Shown: positions 1 through 9,034 of the stretch, piece after piece | How the letters are laid out: every line of letters starts with the position of its first letter | How positions within the stretch are numbered: position 1 is the first letter of the stretch | Assembly: GCA_018648685.1 (NCBI GenBank) | Contig: JABGQT010000112.1 | Span: forward strand, 1 to 41,287 | Length of the DNA stretch: 41,287 nt | Reading direction: 5' to 3' | DNA from: Anaerolineae bacterium | GTDB taxonomy: Bacteria > Chloroflexota > Anaerolineae > Anaerolineales > Villigracilaceae | Position numbers and translations under genes: made by a program | Notes under the pieces: generated by a model | The model's database searches: none | Seen by the model: only the letters and a program-made list of their open reading frames with translations | Told to the model about the DNA's origin: nothing

Positions 1-90
1 CTTGGGAAGGATCCTGCTTTTACCTGCGCGAAGCGCTTAGTTCAACTAGGTGATACACCGTACTCTTGCGGTATAAAACTACGTTTTGAA

Positions 91-209
91 TATTATGCAG
101 CGTTTGAGTGAGTCCAAATGCTGTTTTTTTAGTATTATGCGGCAAAAAGTGCTGCATAATACATATTTCATAGCATTATACGTCAATAATGCCGTATAAA
201 TGACTCACT
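91..209. repeat. Nested inverted-repeat cluster (possible non-autonomous element)
   Basis: Several related palindromic words are packed into about 120 bases downstream of the aminotransferase. A 12-bp stem (132-143 with 151-162, one G-T pair, 7-base loop AAAAAGT) carries TATTATGC(A/G)GC, and the same word recurs at 91-101. An outer pair, AGTGAGTC at 107-114 and GACTCACT at 202-209, encloses it. A further pair is TATACG/CGTATA around 177-198. The hairpin is not followed by a T-run on the minus strand, so it is not a typical terminator for the aminotransferase. I infer a decayed palindromic repeat or miniature element. Confidence 0.45.
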
Positions 210-248
210 ACGTCAAAATTCTGGCTTTTGCTTGCCCATTCTGCTGTT

Positions 249-1676
249 TTACTCATTCACATACTCATTATGAAACGCAACCCACCTTGGCAAAACTTCT
301 TCTAGTTGTTCTTTAGAAGGCAAAAAGGCGATTCTTAGATGATTTTTCAACCCAAAGCCAGAGCCATTGACCGTGCATAAACCTGTCTCTTCGAGGAGAG
401 CCATACAGTAATCAAAATCGTCTGTGTCAGCGGGCAATTTGCTTAGACGGGGGAAAAGATACATCGCGCCTGTTTTACCGAAGACTTCCATCCCATCCAT
501 TTTTTTGAAGGCTTCGCGTACCATCACGGCTTTTTCGTATAGATTGCTGAGAACCTTCTCTTTTTCAGCAAGAAATTCCTGGCGCACATTGCTCTTTGAA
601 TTTGGTGGGGAAACCATCAGGTAGGTCATTATTTGCCCAACGGTGTTGGAGCATAAACTGACAGAAGCTTGTTTCAGGAGCAAGTCTACGAAATTTAACG
701 CTGCACCCGCGACCATTGGCGCGTTCCGTACTTCAAGATAGCCGCCGCGATGCCCACATTCGCCGTAAAAGCCTTTTGAGATGCTGTGCAGGCTGAAAAG
801 CGGTACAGATTTTTCATCGCCCAAGGCTTTGGCAAAAGAAATAAATTCCCCGCCATAGAGATTTTCTTGATAAACCTCGTCGGCGATAATCGCAAGCCCA
901 CGCTCTTTTGCAAAGGCGATCACTTCGTGTACGCTGCCCTCATCCAAAATTGCGCCGGTCGGGTTGCCGGGGTTGATAACGACGATGGCTTTGATATTTA
1001 CGCCCTGCTCGGCATGTTGCGTGTAGGCGTTTTCAAGAGCTGCCCTATTCAGTGCCCAATCATTCTCTTCATCCGGGTAATAATTAACTTGTACGCCGCC
1101 AAACATCTTAATGGTGGCAGAGTAGAGCGGGTATTGCGGGATAGGGATCATGACCCCATCCGTTTTTTCTGCAATGAGCAAGTCCAAAACACGTTTGGCT
1201 CCGTCGCTTGCACCATCGGTCAGGAAAATCCGCTCGGGGTCAGCAATCAAGCTGCTCTCAGGAGCGAATCCATCCCGTTTGTTAATAAAATTGGCAATCG
1301 CTTCTCGCACAAAAAAAAAGCCCTTGCTCTCGGTATACGCGCCCAATCCTTTTCCTGTTTTTGCCAAAATCTCTTCGCTTAGCTCAAGAATTTCATCGGC
1401 TACGAAATCATCATCTCGCAAAGAGCTGGCAGGGGATTCTTCAAAAAGGTCTTTTAGTGCTCGCTCGCGGGCAATTTTTCCCGGCTCTTCCAGCAGGCTG
1501 ATAATTTGCCGATAATAGCTCATCGGTTGCTGTCCCAACGCCTGCGGATTGCCGATATTGCAAAAAATAATGTCGCGCCCCTCCGCCTTCAGCTTTGCCG
1601 CTTTTTGCGGTATAGGTCCCCGCACCGCGTATTCCATTTCAAGAATATTCTGATTGACATTGATCGTGGATGACAT
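249..1676 (-). CDS. Alanine aminotransferase (class I/II PLP enzyme)
   Basis: A 475-residue fold-type I PLP aminotransferase. The N-terminal block (IIFCNIGNPQALGQ, 36-49), NPGNPTG at 235-241, ADEVYQ at 265-270 and the PLP lysine in SISKGFYGECGHRGGY (Lys301) match the alanine aminotransferase branch best known from eukaryotic GPT/AlaAT; aspartate aminotransferases differ in these blocks. The inferred reaction is alanine plus 2-oxoglutarate to pyruvate plus glutamate, in the cytoplasm. The ATG is preceded on the minus strand by AAGAAGGA at good spacing. It is a stand-alone gene: a terminator separates it from the kinase upstream, and a palindrome cluster lies beyond its stop. Substrate specificity is inferred from motifs only. 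Confidence 0.88.
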   Translation of the reverse strand: MSSTINVNQNILEMEYAVRGPIPQKAAKLKAEGRDIIFCNIGNPQALGQQPMSYYRQIISLLEEPGKIARERALKDLFEESPASSLRDDDFVADEILELSEEILAKTGKGLGAYTESKGFFFVREAIANFINKRDGFAPESSLIADPERIFLTDGASDGAKRVLDLLIAEKTDGVMIPIPQYPLYSATIKMFGGVQVNYYPDEENDWALNRAALENAYTQHAEQGVNIKAIVVINPGNPTGAILDEGSVHEVIAFAKERGLAIIADEVYQENLYGGEFISFAKALGDEKSVPLFSLHSISKGFYGECGHRGGYLEVRNAPMVAGAALNFVDLLLKQASVSLCSNTVGQIMTYLMVSPPNSKSNVRQEFLAEKEKVLSNLYEKAVMVREAFKKMDGMEVFGKTGAMYLFPRLSKLPADTDDFDYCMALLEETGLCTVNGSGFGLKNHLRIAFLPSKEQLEEVLPRWVAFHNEYVNE

Positions 1677-1793
1677 ATTTTTTCCTTCTTTTTTGGGATG
1701 AGAAGCCGAGACGCACCAGTTTTGGGCGTGCCCTCGTTAAATGAGAATATCCCTCGCAATAATCATTTAGCGTTTAAGCTAGACCGTGCTCTA

Positions 1794-1843
1794 GCCGCCG
1801 TCCTCGGCGGCGTTTTTTAGAGCCCCCTGCGCCGAGGACGGCG
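1794..1843. repeat. GC-rich inverted repeat with terminator-like hairpin
   Basis: CGCCGTCCTCGGCG (1796-1809) is repeated in inverse orientation as CGCCGAGGACGGCG (1830-1843), a perfect 14-bp pair with a 20-base loop. Each arm is itself partly self-complementary: 1794-1811 folds as GCCGCC/GGCGGC and is followed by GTTTTTT (1812-1818), which looks like a plus-strand terminator although no plus-strand gene precedes it. Confidence 0.55.
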
Positions 1844-1856
1844 CAAGGAGCGTGGT

Positions 1857-1894
1857 AAAAATAGACTTTTGCACGATGCACGAAGTCTATTTTT
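1857..1894 (-). terminator. Bidirectional-looking terminator of the 1887-5180 kinase
   Basis: A 12-bp perfect stem, AAAAATAGACTT (1857-1868) with AAGTCTATTTTT (1883-1894), has a 14-base loop. Read on the minus strand it ends in TATTTTT, and it overlaps the kinase stop codon (1887-1889). Confidence 0.7.
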
Positions 1895-4800
1895 CTTTTC
1901 TTTCGGGCTGTGTAATGGGGACTTGCAAATGGAAGGTGCTGCCTTCACCTAATTTACTTTCTACCCAGACACGCCCCCCATGCTGCTCAGCAATTGAACG
2001 AACAATTGCCAAGCCTAATCCTGTGCCAGTCTGGGATCGAGCTTCGCGGTCTGAACTCCTGAAAAATTTCTCAAAGAGGCGTTCCTGATCTTTTTCAGAG
2101 ATCCCGATGCCGCTGTCTGATATTTCGAAGAAAATATTTTCTTTAGAAGCATGTGCGTGAACACCAACTTGCTGTCCTTCGGGGGTGTATTTTATGGCGT
2201 TTTCAATCAGATTGTAGATAGCCTGGTGAAGCAGATCTTGGTCTGCTTCGATCAGAGGGGGTAAGTCAGGCGCAGTTTCGAGCGAAAAGTCGATATTTTT
2301 TTCGCTGGCGTGAAGTTGTAAGGCAGAGATAACGCGGTCGAGAATATCTAGCGCGGGGATTTTCGCCACATCCAAGCCGACGCCCAATTCAATACGTCCG
2401 AGGTCAAGAAGATTGTTGACAAGGCGAGACATATTTTCCACGCCCGTAATGATTTTGCGCACATAGCCTTGTTGTTGATCGTTGATATCGCCTGCCATTT
2501 CCATCATGGTTGCGTAACCGCGAATGAGCGTTAGCGGAGAACGAAGATCGTGGCTGACGGTAGAAACGAATTCCGATTTTAAGGTATCTAATTCTTTGAA
2601 GTGGGTTACATCGCGTAGGATGCAAACTCGCCCGATGGGCCGTTCTTCTGCAAAAACAGAGGAGGCTGTTGCGAGGAAAGTTTTACCATTATTAAGTTCG
2701 ATTTCAGCAGGGTCTTTGGCGGGAGCAGAGACCTTGAGCAATTCGATCAACTCTGGCTGAGAAAGGATTTTATTAATAGGGGCTAAAAGAGAGGCTTCTT
2801 CTATGCCGAGCACTTCCCATGCAGCCGGATTTGCCAAAAGGAGGCGATCTTTGTGGTCTGTTACCAAGACCGGATCCGATGTTGAATCGAGGATCGATGC
2901 AAGTTGTTGTCTGCCGACCTCTACACTTAAGAAAAGATGGGCGTTTGCTGCGGCGAGAGCCGTTTGTCCGCCCAAGGTGGTGATAAAGCGAATATCTGCC
3001 TCGGTGAAAAGTTTAGGCTTATTATAAGCTGCCCATAAAACGCCGAAGAATTCTTTGTCATTGCGCAAAGCAAGGGCGAATAAGGCAGCAGGGTTCGGAC
3101 GAAATTCGCTTAATTGCAATCCTCCGCTTGTGCGTGCAAGGTTTGGCAGCAAAAGTTGGTCTTGTTGTTGGATCGCTTCGAAAATTTCCACATCCAGATG
3201 TGCATATTTGCCCTTTGTATTTTCTATCGCGAAACGAGTGGGCATGTCTGATATCAAATCAGGCATAATTTCAGGGGAGAGGATTACCTGTACAGTATCT
3301 GCGCCTGTAGAGTTAATGGCTTCCAGTACAGGTTGGAAAATATCTTTCATCTCAAGGCTGGATGCAATGCTGCGACTTACAACGAGAAGCCGATTGAGTT
3401 CCTCGAGACGATCTTTAAGGCTAATGCGCATTTGCTCAAAGGCACGACGCAACTGGCCGACTTCATCCATGCCTGGGGTTTCCAGAACGTGGTCAAGTTT
3501 TCCTTCTGCAATGCGCCCTGCCTCGCTGGCAAGGTTTTGAAGCGAGCGAGAAATAATGCGCAGACTAAATCTTAGCGCAACCAATGCAAGGAGGGTTAAA
3601 ATAAGAATGAGCAAAGAAAGTGGAGCTGCAATTCTCAAAGAAAGTTGCTGTACCTGGCTTGCAGGTACTTTCAGCACGACCGCCCAGGCACGCCCGATGA
3701 CAGGTTGATAAAAAACTAATTCGCGTGTCCCTGTAGTAGATGTGCCATCATAGAAAGCTGCTTCGGAGCTGTACTCCCCTTCGTACCGGCTCATAATAAG
3801 GTTCTTATCTGAATGATAGAGAACATACCCGTTTTCATCAATCAGGAAGCCCTGTCCTTCGATAGAGGTCATGCTATCGAGGCTGTTCAAGATCGGGCGC
3901 GTGATCGGATTTGTAGTTAGATTTGTTCGCCCAATGAGAACACGGCTGAGCGTGGATTCTTCATCGGGGATAGCGATGATGAATGAGACGCGGGCAGAGT
4001 CGCCTTCATTGAGCGGTGTGATCGTGTAGGTTTGTGTTAGCACTCCGCTAAAGGCAAAGATAATGCCACTAAGTTCTTCTTGTGTTAATTGGCGTGAAAT
4101 TTCTGTCGTTGGCGGATACTCTCCAAGGATATTTGCAGAGGCATCCACCACAAAAAGTTGGTCAAAGTAGGGAACAAGGCGGATTTTCGAACTAAGCAAA
4201 ACAGCGAGTTCTTCTCTGTTTGCAGAGAGAAGAGTTGGATCTTCTGCGAGTTGTACACCTAAATTTTGCCCTGTCTCTAAAAAGAAAGGGACACTTTCAG
4301 CTGCAATTTCTGCGGTGTTTTCGAGACGGTCGCCTAACATGCGGCGAGCTGCTTGCCCTGCAACGATCCAATCTCCAATGAGGAGAGATAGCAAAAGCAC
4401 GACGATAAAGGTTCCCATCCCGATCAGGAAGCGGGTTTCAATGCGTTCTTCTGCCGGAGAAGGTTTTAATGCCTGATTGCGCCCCCACCTGGCAGGAGAT
4501 ATAAATAGAAGAAATTGGCTGATAATCCCTGCAAATAAAAGTTCGCCCAAGAGCGCAAGACTTGCCACACCTGTATTGTTTATCGCAAAATCCAGATGAG
4601 CTGTTATATCGCTATGCGATTTGCTAAAAAAGATTCCTGTCAGAACCAATATGCTAAAAAGTGGAATTAACGCTACAGATGCAAATATGGGTTGACGAAG
4701 AATTTTGAAGACCGAGGTACGATAGCGTTGGCGCACAGAGATGCTAAAAAGCATTGCCAAAAGTCCGATTTCCAAGGTTGTGAATAAGGTATGTGTATCA

Positions 4801-5180
4801 AGGTAGGCACGGAAAAGCCCCGCGATCATGCCTAAAATAAGGGCTGGAATTGGGCCTAAAGTCCCCGCAGCGATCACCCAACCTAGTGCGCCAAAAATCA
4901 TCATTGCCGTGCCATAAGTTTCCAGAGGAATGCCTGGCACAGGCATTAGAGAGGGAGGTTTTACGTAAATGCCAAGAAATAAATTACCAAGTACCGTGAG
5001 GAGTAGTAATCCCCCAAATCGCAGCCGTGAACTTTTTTCCCAGACAGGCTGATATTCTTTGCTACGTAAAGAAAGCCAGATGATGAGACCTAAAAGACCC
5101 GCAAAAATTACCCAGCCAAAAAGGGTGGGCGGGTTGACAAAAGGTGATTCAAGGGAGAGTGCGCTGATAAATCTAGGCAT
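1887..5180 (-). CDS. Membrane sensor histidine kinase (multi-TM, Cache, HAMP, GAF, PAS)
   Basis: A 1,097-residue hybrid sensor. Residues about 20-235 hold six to seven hydrophobic segments (MASE-like), another TM lies near 252-275, an extracytoplasmic Cache-like region spans about 290-505, then come a TM (512-537), HAMP (about 540-590), GAF (about 600-745), PAS (about 755-860), HisKA (865-930; phosphoacceptor His877 in TVSHDLRSPL) and HATPase (975-1090; N box NLIENAIKYTP, G boxes DSGIGIS and TGTGLGLAI). It should autophosphorylate in response to an external ligand and a cytosolic signal. No response regulator lies nearby, so its partner is elsewhere. A TATAAT hexamer lies about 20 bases upstream of the start. 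It follows the acyltransferase gene with a 39-base gap. Confidence 0.9.
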   Translation of the reverse strand: MPRFISALSLESPFVNPPTLFGWVIFAGLLGLIIWLSLRSKEYQPVWEKSSRLRFGGLLLLTVLGNLFLGIYVKPPSLMPVPGIPLETYGTAMMIFGALGWVIAAGTLGPIPALILGMIAGLFRAYLDTHTLFTTLEIGLLAMLFSISVRQRYRTSVFKILRQPIFASVALIPLFSILVLTGIFFSKSHSDITAHLDFAINNTGVASLALLGELLFAGIISQFLLFISPARWGRNQALKPSPAEERIETRFLIGMGTFIVVLLLSLLIGDWIVAGQAARRMLGDRLENTAEIAAESVPFFLETGQNLGVQLAEDPTLLSANREELAVLLSSKIRLVPYFDQLFVVDASANILGEYPPTTEISRQLTQEELSGIIFAFSGVLTQTYTITPLNEGDSARVSFIIAIPDEESTLSRVLIGRTNLTTNPITRPILNSLDSMTSIEGQGFLIDENGYVLYHSDKNLIMSRYEGEYSSEAAFYDGTSTTGTRELVFYQPVIGRAWAVVLKVPASQVQQLSLRIAAPLSLLILILTLLALVALRFSLRIISRSLQNLASEAGRIAEGKLDHVLETPGMDEVGQLRRAFEQMRISLKDRLEELNRLLVVSRSIASSLEMKDIFQPVLEAINSTGADTVQVILSPEIMPDLISDMPTRFAIENTKGKYAHLDVEIFEAIQQQDQLLLPNLARTSGGLQLSEFRPNPAALFALALRNDKEFFGVLWAAYNKPKLFTEADIRFITTLGGQTALAAANAHLFLSVEVGRQQLASILDSTSDPVLVTDHKDRLLLANPAAWEVLGIEEASLLAPINKILSQPELIELLKVSAPAKDPAEIELNNGKTFLATASSVFAEERPIGRVCILRDVTHFKELDTLKSEFVSTVSHDLRSPLTLIRGYATMMEMAGDINDQQQGYVRKIITGVENMSRLVNNLLDLGRIELGVGLDVAKIPALDILDRVISALQLHASEKNIDFSLETAPDLPPLIEADQDLLHQAIYNLIENAIKYTPEGQQVGVHAHASKENIFFEISDSGIGISEKDQERLFEKFFRSSDREARSQTGTGLGLAIVRSIAEQHGGRVWVESKLGEGSTFHLQVPITQPERKEK

Positions 5181-5219
5181 GAGCGTTGAAAAACTATTAT
5201 AGCCTTAAATGAATGAGTT

Positions 5220-5906
5220 TTATGTTAGTTTTATAACACTTTCTGCATAAACACCATGATATTCGTCAGGAAGAAGCCCTGCGATATGTGACATGACCAA
5301 GTCAGCGTTGGCTTGACGGGATTTGCGTCTTTCCTTACCTTTGCTGACAATCGGTGGCAAGTTGATCTCAGGTCCGATCCGCAGGGTGAGGGGCGGGCGT
5401 TTTCCGCGCTTGGCGCGATCCCAATAATCGGATGTTGTGCCAATAATCCCGGCGGGGACAATCGGAACTTGTGCCTTTTCAAAGATATAGGCTACGCCAG
5501 GTTTTGCGCGTTGCATGGCAACTTCGCCAGAGCGGCTGCCTTCTGGGGCGATCAAAAGCGGATGCCCAGAATGGATAGCGGAGAAAATTGTGTCGAGCAG
5601 AGCGCGATCATATTCGTCGCGATGGACGGGAATTACGCCGTACCATTCCAGAATTTCTTTTTGTCCACGTCGTTCAAAAGCTGTTTGTGCGGCAATGATC
5701 TCGAGCATTTCGGGCCAAAATGTAGCGATGAAGGGCGGGTCAAATATTGAAACATGGTTCATCGCCAGAATATAGGGTTTGCCGAACGGGATATTTTCTT
5801 TGCCCTCGATTTTAATTGGTGAAAGGATACGAAAAATGCTCCGTATGGCGACTTTGACGATGGGGCGAGTAAATTTTACGCTGGGGGTGAGCCGATATTC
5901 GCTCAT
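5220..5906 (-). CDS. plsC: Lysophospholipid/1-acylglycerol-3-phosphate acyltransferase
   Basis: A 228-residue PlsC-family acyltransferase with the catalytic NHxxxxD motif (NHVSIFD, His51 and Asp56) and the substrate-binding PEGSRS motif starting at Pro121. Family role: transfer of an acyl chain to lysophosphatidic acid, giving phosphatidic acid at the inner face of the membrane. The start ATG overlaps the cmk stop as ATGA (5903-5906), so translation is probably coupled. A cmk next to a plsC-like gene is a recurrent bacterial arrangement. A true PlsC role rather than another lysolipid acceptor is inferred; PlsY, the preceding step, is encoded at 22912 in this window. Confidence 0.85.
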   Translation of the reverse strand: MSEYRLTPSVKFTRPIVKVAIRSIFRILSPIKIEGKENIPFGKPYILAMNHVSIFDPPFIATFWPEMLEIIAAQTAFERRGQKEILEWYGVIPVHRDEYDRALLDTIFSAIHSGHPLLIAPEGSRSGEVAMQRAKPGVAYIFEKAQVPIVPAGIIGTTSDYWDRAKRGKRPPLTLRIGPEINLPPIVSKGKERRKSRQANADLVMSHIAGLLPDEYHGVYAESVIKLT

Positions 5907-6574
5907 TTAGAAAGAGCCATAATTTCTTCAAATACCTGAGTGGCATTTAACTTGTCTGAATCAATGATCACGGCATCATCTGCCGGGCGGAGGGGAGCGA
6001 CATCGCGCGTGCTGTCAACGTGGTCACGTTCTTTGACTTTGGCGAGTATTTCATCGTAATCTGCTACTTCGCCGCGCGCGATGATCTCGTCGTAGCGGCG
6101 TTGGGCGCGTTCTTCGGCAGAAGCATCGAGATAAATTTTCAACTCAGCTTCGGGGATGACGACGGTGCCAATATCGCGCCCAACCATAACAATTTTTCCG
6201 CGTAAACCGATCCGACGTTGTTGTTTACTTAGCGCAGCACGTACCCCGGCATTCGCTGCGACAACAGATACATTTGCATCTACTTCGGGGCGACGGCATT
6301 GCCAGGTGATGTCTTCTTTTTCGACAATCACGTCACAGGCGCGCCCATCTTTTTGAGATGGGGAGAGAACGTCTATGGGGACATTTTCGGCTATTTGCGT
6401 GACAGCATTTTTATCGCTAGGATCAACGCCGCGCTGAAGGGCTGTCCACGTTACGGCGCGGTACATGACGCCGGTATCAAAAAAGAGATAGCCGAGGGCG
6501 TCTGCCACGCGGCTACCAACAGTCGATTTGCCCGATGCTGCGGGACCATCTAATGCGATTGTTTTTGGTTTCAT
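5903..6574 (-). CDS. cmk: Cytidylate kinase
   Basis: A 223-residue (d)CMP kinase, normal length for the family. The P-loop is GPAASGKST (10-18), followed by the FDTGVMYRAVTW block, the MVGRDIGTVV nucleotide-binding segment and the LDASAEERAQRRY lid segment. It phosphorylates CMP/dCMP with ATP for nucleotide and phospholipid (CDP-) precursor supply. No clear Shine-Dalgarno precedes the ATG. It overlaps the downstream acyltransferase by four bases and follows the membrane protein at 6638 by 63 bases, so it could be part of a longer minus-strand transcript. Confidence 0.95.
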   Translation of the reverse strand: MKPKTIALDGPAASGKSTVGSRVADALGYLFFDTGVMYRAVTWTALQRGVDPSDKNAVTQIAENVPIDVLSPSQKDGRACDVIVEKEDITWQCRRPEVDANVSVVAANAGVRAALSKQQRRIGLRGKIVMVGRDIGTVVIPEAELKIYLDASAEERAQRRYDEIIARGEVADYDEILAKVKERDHVDSTRDVAPLRPADDAVIIDSDKLNATQVFEEIMALSK

Positions 6575-6637
6575 TGTTTTTTGTTATCTCGCTTTTTCGT
6601 TATTTTTTTCTTGTTGGAGCTGACCATTGAATATTGC

Positions 6638-8323
6638 CTACTGATTCTGGCTATCAAAAAAGAGATCGTTTCGTGCCCATAAGATAATTTCTTCAGACTG
6701 TTTGGGTACTTCGCGCAGAATCATCCATTTTGCCCAACTGTTCATTGTTAGCCAGTCGGGGCTGGTACGCCAGATAAAATCCTGGCCTCTATAGCTGGCA
6801 GCGAGGGCAAGCTCTTCGGTTTTTGGGGTGATAACAAGATCGGGCGTGGTAGAAGGATCGAGAGAGAGAATTTCTTCCACGCGGTGGTTGCGGAGCATCC
6901 AATTTAGGGCGGGGGAGTTGATCCCCGTGATGACAATATCAAGGGCTTGGTCATCTCCACGAGACCAAGTCGAAATATCCGCTACTGTTTGGTGGAGCAA
7001 GCCAGCTTGGGCCACGCGCGGCGCGGAGTCCCAGATCTCGACTCCTTTTGGGGTGCGTAATCCTGTTGCGCCCCAGGCGGTGCCAAGGGTATATATCCCT
7101 AACATCAGCAAGATGCCCCAAACGCCGCCCAGTATGGCGACTTCTACCGACCATCCGTAGGCGATGAGCGCAAGGCTCAAAAAGAGCAAGGCGAGCGAAC
7201 CAGCCAATAAAAGTTGGTGTTGGTTCGTGAACTCAAAATTTTGGGGTAAAAGCCCTGTTTTGGCAAGGTTGAGCCATGAAAAGATTAGCAAAATAAAAGT
7301 GAGTGCAAAAACGCCAAAGGTTTCGTTGCAGTCATAGCGAGGCATTCGAAAATAACGAACTATCTCGGTTGCGCTCAAAACCCAGAGTGGCAAAATTGCC
7401 CAGATCAGGTCGCTTACCTGGCGAGCGGGGTAAATCAAAGCGAGCGTAAAGGCAACGATTGACCATAAACTGAGCACCAGGCTAAAACGATTCTTTTCCA
7501 AAATGCCGCGCACGCTGGCGATGGTGCCAAAGAATAAAGCAAGGGGATAATAGGCAAAAAGCCCGCCAAAAATGCGGAGGGCAGGAACGTCAGATGCAAA
7601 ACGCCAGCCGCGTAGATAATCGGCAAGTGAGGTAAACCATGCGCTTAATCCATTTGGGGAGAGAAATAGACGTGTGCTGATGAGAAGGATTGTGCCGCCC
7701 ATAAAGATGGCTGCTGTTTTGAGATCGTCTCGGCGATTTCCTTCTTGGTTTGGGCTTGATTCCGTTTCATCAACATCCTCTTCGGGGATGAGATTTTGGG
7801 CTAAGGCCCATGTCAGGGCGATGCCTAGCAAGCCCATCCAGACCGATGCGCCGCCGAGCAATGCGATTCCGGCAAATATCCCTGCCCATTTTGGATTGTC
7901 GTTTTTCCACATTCCCCAAGCGAAAGCGCCGAAGGTGAGCGCGAGCATTGTTCCGTTGGCTTGACGAGATACGGCAACCAATCCGGGAGCGGTTGCGAGC
8001 AAAAAAGCGGCGGTTATGGAAACTCGCTCTCCAAGTTTTTCGCGAAAAAAGTAGGGCAAAAAGACAATAAAGCTCCCCGCAAAAGCAGGCCAAAAACGAG
8101 CGAGAAAATTTGTGCTTTCAAGCGCATAAAAGGGGAGGCTGGTGAGAGCAATATAGCCAATCTGCCCGCCAAATAGCGTTTTTTCTCCCTGCACAGCAGA
8201 GAGGGCTTGGAGCGCCCAAGTCGCTTCTGTATCGGTTAAGGGTAACGTGCCGAGTTGAATAAATCGCAACGTGGCGGCGAGGAGAAAGGCGAAGAAGTAG
8301 AGATAATTGTGACGAGATTTCAT
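6638..8323 (-). CDS. GT-C-type (PMT-like) integral membrane protein
   Basis: A 561-residue protein with about 11-12 hydrophobic segments. The N-terminus (RFIQLGTLPLTDTEATWALQ, about 21-40) resembles the first loop of PMT/ArnT-type glycosyltransferases, where one or two acidic residues follow TM1, and the segment near 110-122 (TAPGLVAVSRQANG) fits the same family. The C-terminal 120 residues form a soluble domain. By family, such enzymes use polyprenyl-phosphate sugars at the outer face of the membrane. The donor, the acceptor and even catalytic activity are inferred. The ATG has no strong Shine-Dalgarno; a TAAAAT hexamer sits only about 10 bases upstream, compatible with a very short leader. 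Confidence 0.7.
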   Translation of the reverse strand: MKSRHNYLYFFAFLLAATLRFIQLGTLPLTDTEATWALQALSAVQGEKTLFGGQIGYIALTSLPFYALESTNFLARFWPAFAGSFIVFLPYFFREKLGERVSITAAFLLATAPGLVAVSRQANGTMLALTFGAFAWGMWKNDNPKWAGIFAGIALLGGASVWMGLLGIALTWALAQNLIPEEDVDETESSPNQEGNRRDDLKTAAIFMGGTILLISTRLFLSPNGLSAWFTSLADYLRGWRFASDVPALRIFGGLFAYYPLALFFGTIASVRGILEKNRFSLVLSLWSIVAFTLALIYPARQVSDLIWAILPLWVLSATEIVRYFRMPRYDCNETFGVFALTFILLIFSWLNLAKTGLLPQNFEFTNQHQLLLAGSLALLFLSLALIAYGWSVEVAILGGVWGILLMLGIYTLGTAWGATGLRTPKGVEIWDSAPRVAQAGLLHQTVADISTWSRGDDQALDIVITGINSPALNWMLRNHRVEEILSLDPSTTPDLVITPKTEELALAASYRGQDFIWRTSPDWLTMNSWAKWMILREVPKQSEEIILWARNDLFFDSQNQ

Positions 8324-8355
8324 GGGGGCTATTTTAACACAGAGAGTGGAGAAAA

Positions 8356-8392
8356 GCAGACATCCGAAGTCTCAAAGACTTCGGATGTCTGC
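8356..8392 (-). terminator. Strong hairpin downstream of the DUF4240 gene
   Basis: A 17-bp perfect stem, GCAGACATCCGAAGTCT (8356-8372) with its complement at 8376-8392, has a 3-base loop. On the minus strand it is followed by TTTTCTCC, a modest T-tract, so it probably ends the DUF4240/Nudix transcript. The stem core (CCGAAGTC/GACTTCGG) looks like a repeated genomic module. Confidence 0.6.
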
Positions 8393-8466
8393 CTCTCAAA
8401 ACCTGAAGAAAGCTGTCGCTAAAATACTAATGTGATTTCGAATTTGAAACATAGAGAAAATGTTTT

Positions 8467-9018
8467 TCAAAAATATGGCTCTTCGTCCTCTGGCCACGCA
8501 GCCCATACGGCTCCTCTTTTGTCACAGTCATCAAACTTGGCTGCTAATTTTGGAAATCTTGCTTCTCTCTCTTTTTTCGACAACACTGAGCCTTTCAATT
8601 CAGGGCGCTCACGAAAGCTTCCACTCATCTCTTGTCCAGTTTTTTGTTCATACGCTTCCCAAGGTACGCCCCCTAACAAGCCAGATTGAGCCTGTTGGTG
8701 TATTTCAACCCTATCCACAAGGCTTTCAGGATCAGCTAAAGCTTTTTCATAAACTTCTTTTCCTTGGCTAATGAGCCAGTCTCGAAAGTCTTCAAAGCCA
8801 TCCTCGCTACATCCACAACCAATAATGTCAGCGGCATCCCAAAGAGAAGCATCATAAGCATTGTCCATCAGGTGGTCGTATATTGCTTTAAAGCCAAGGA
8901 TGTAATCTTGTGACTGCGAGGCTAGTTCTTGAATTAGTAGAGCTGACTGCTTGTATAAGTCTCCGTTGCTTGCCTTCAGTGTTTCATCGATTAGTTTCCA
9001 AAAAGCTGTTGAATTCAT
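8467..9018 (-). CDS. DUF4240 domain protein
   Basis: A 183-residue soluble acidic protein. The opening FWKLIDETL, the central cluster WDAADIIGCGCSEDGFEDFR and the DFRDWLISQGKEVYEKAL block (about 78-95) are typical of DUF4240, whose biochemical role is unknown. The C-terminal 50 residues are rich in charged residues and end in WAAWPEDEEPYF. It lies 16 bases downstream of the Nudix gene in the same orientation, so co-transcription is likely. I cannot assign a function. Confidence 0.75.
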   Translation of the reverse strand: MNSTAFWKLIDETLKASNGDLYKQSALLIQELASQSQDYILGFKAIYDHLMDNAYDASLWDAADIIGCGCSEDGFEDFRDWLISQGKEVYEKALADPESLVDRVEIHQQAQSGLLGGVPWEAYEQKTGQEMSGSFRERPELKGSVLSKKEREARFPKLAAKFDDCDKRGAVWAAWPEDEEPYF

Positions 9019-9034
9019 AGTAGATACCTATAAA

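Noticed and set aside
786-1382. 198-residue plus-strand open frame opposite the aminotransferase
   Set aside because: Antisense shadow: no ribosome binding site, no family resemblance, and the minus strand encodes a complete enzyme.
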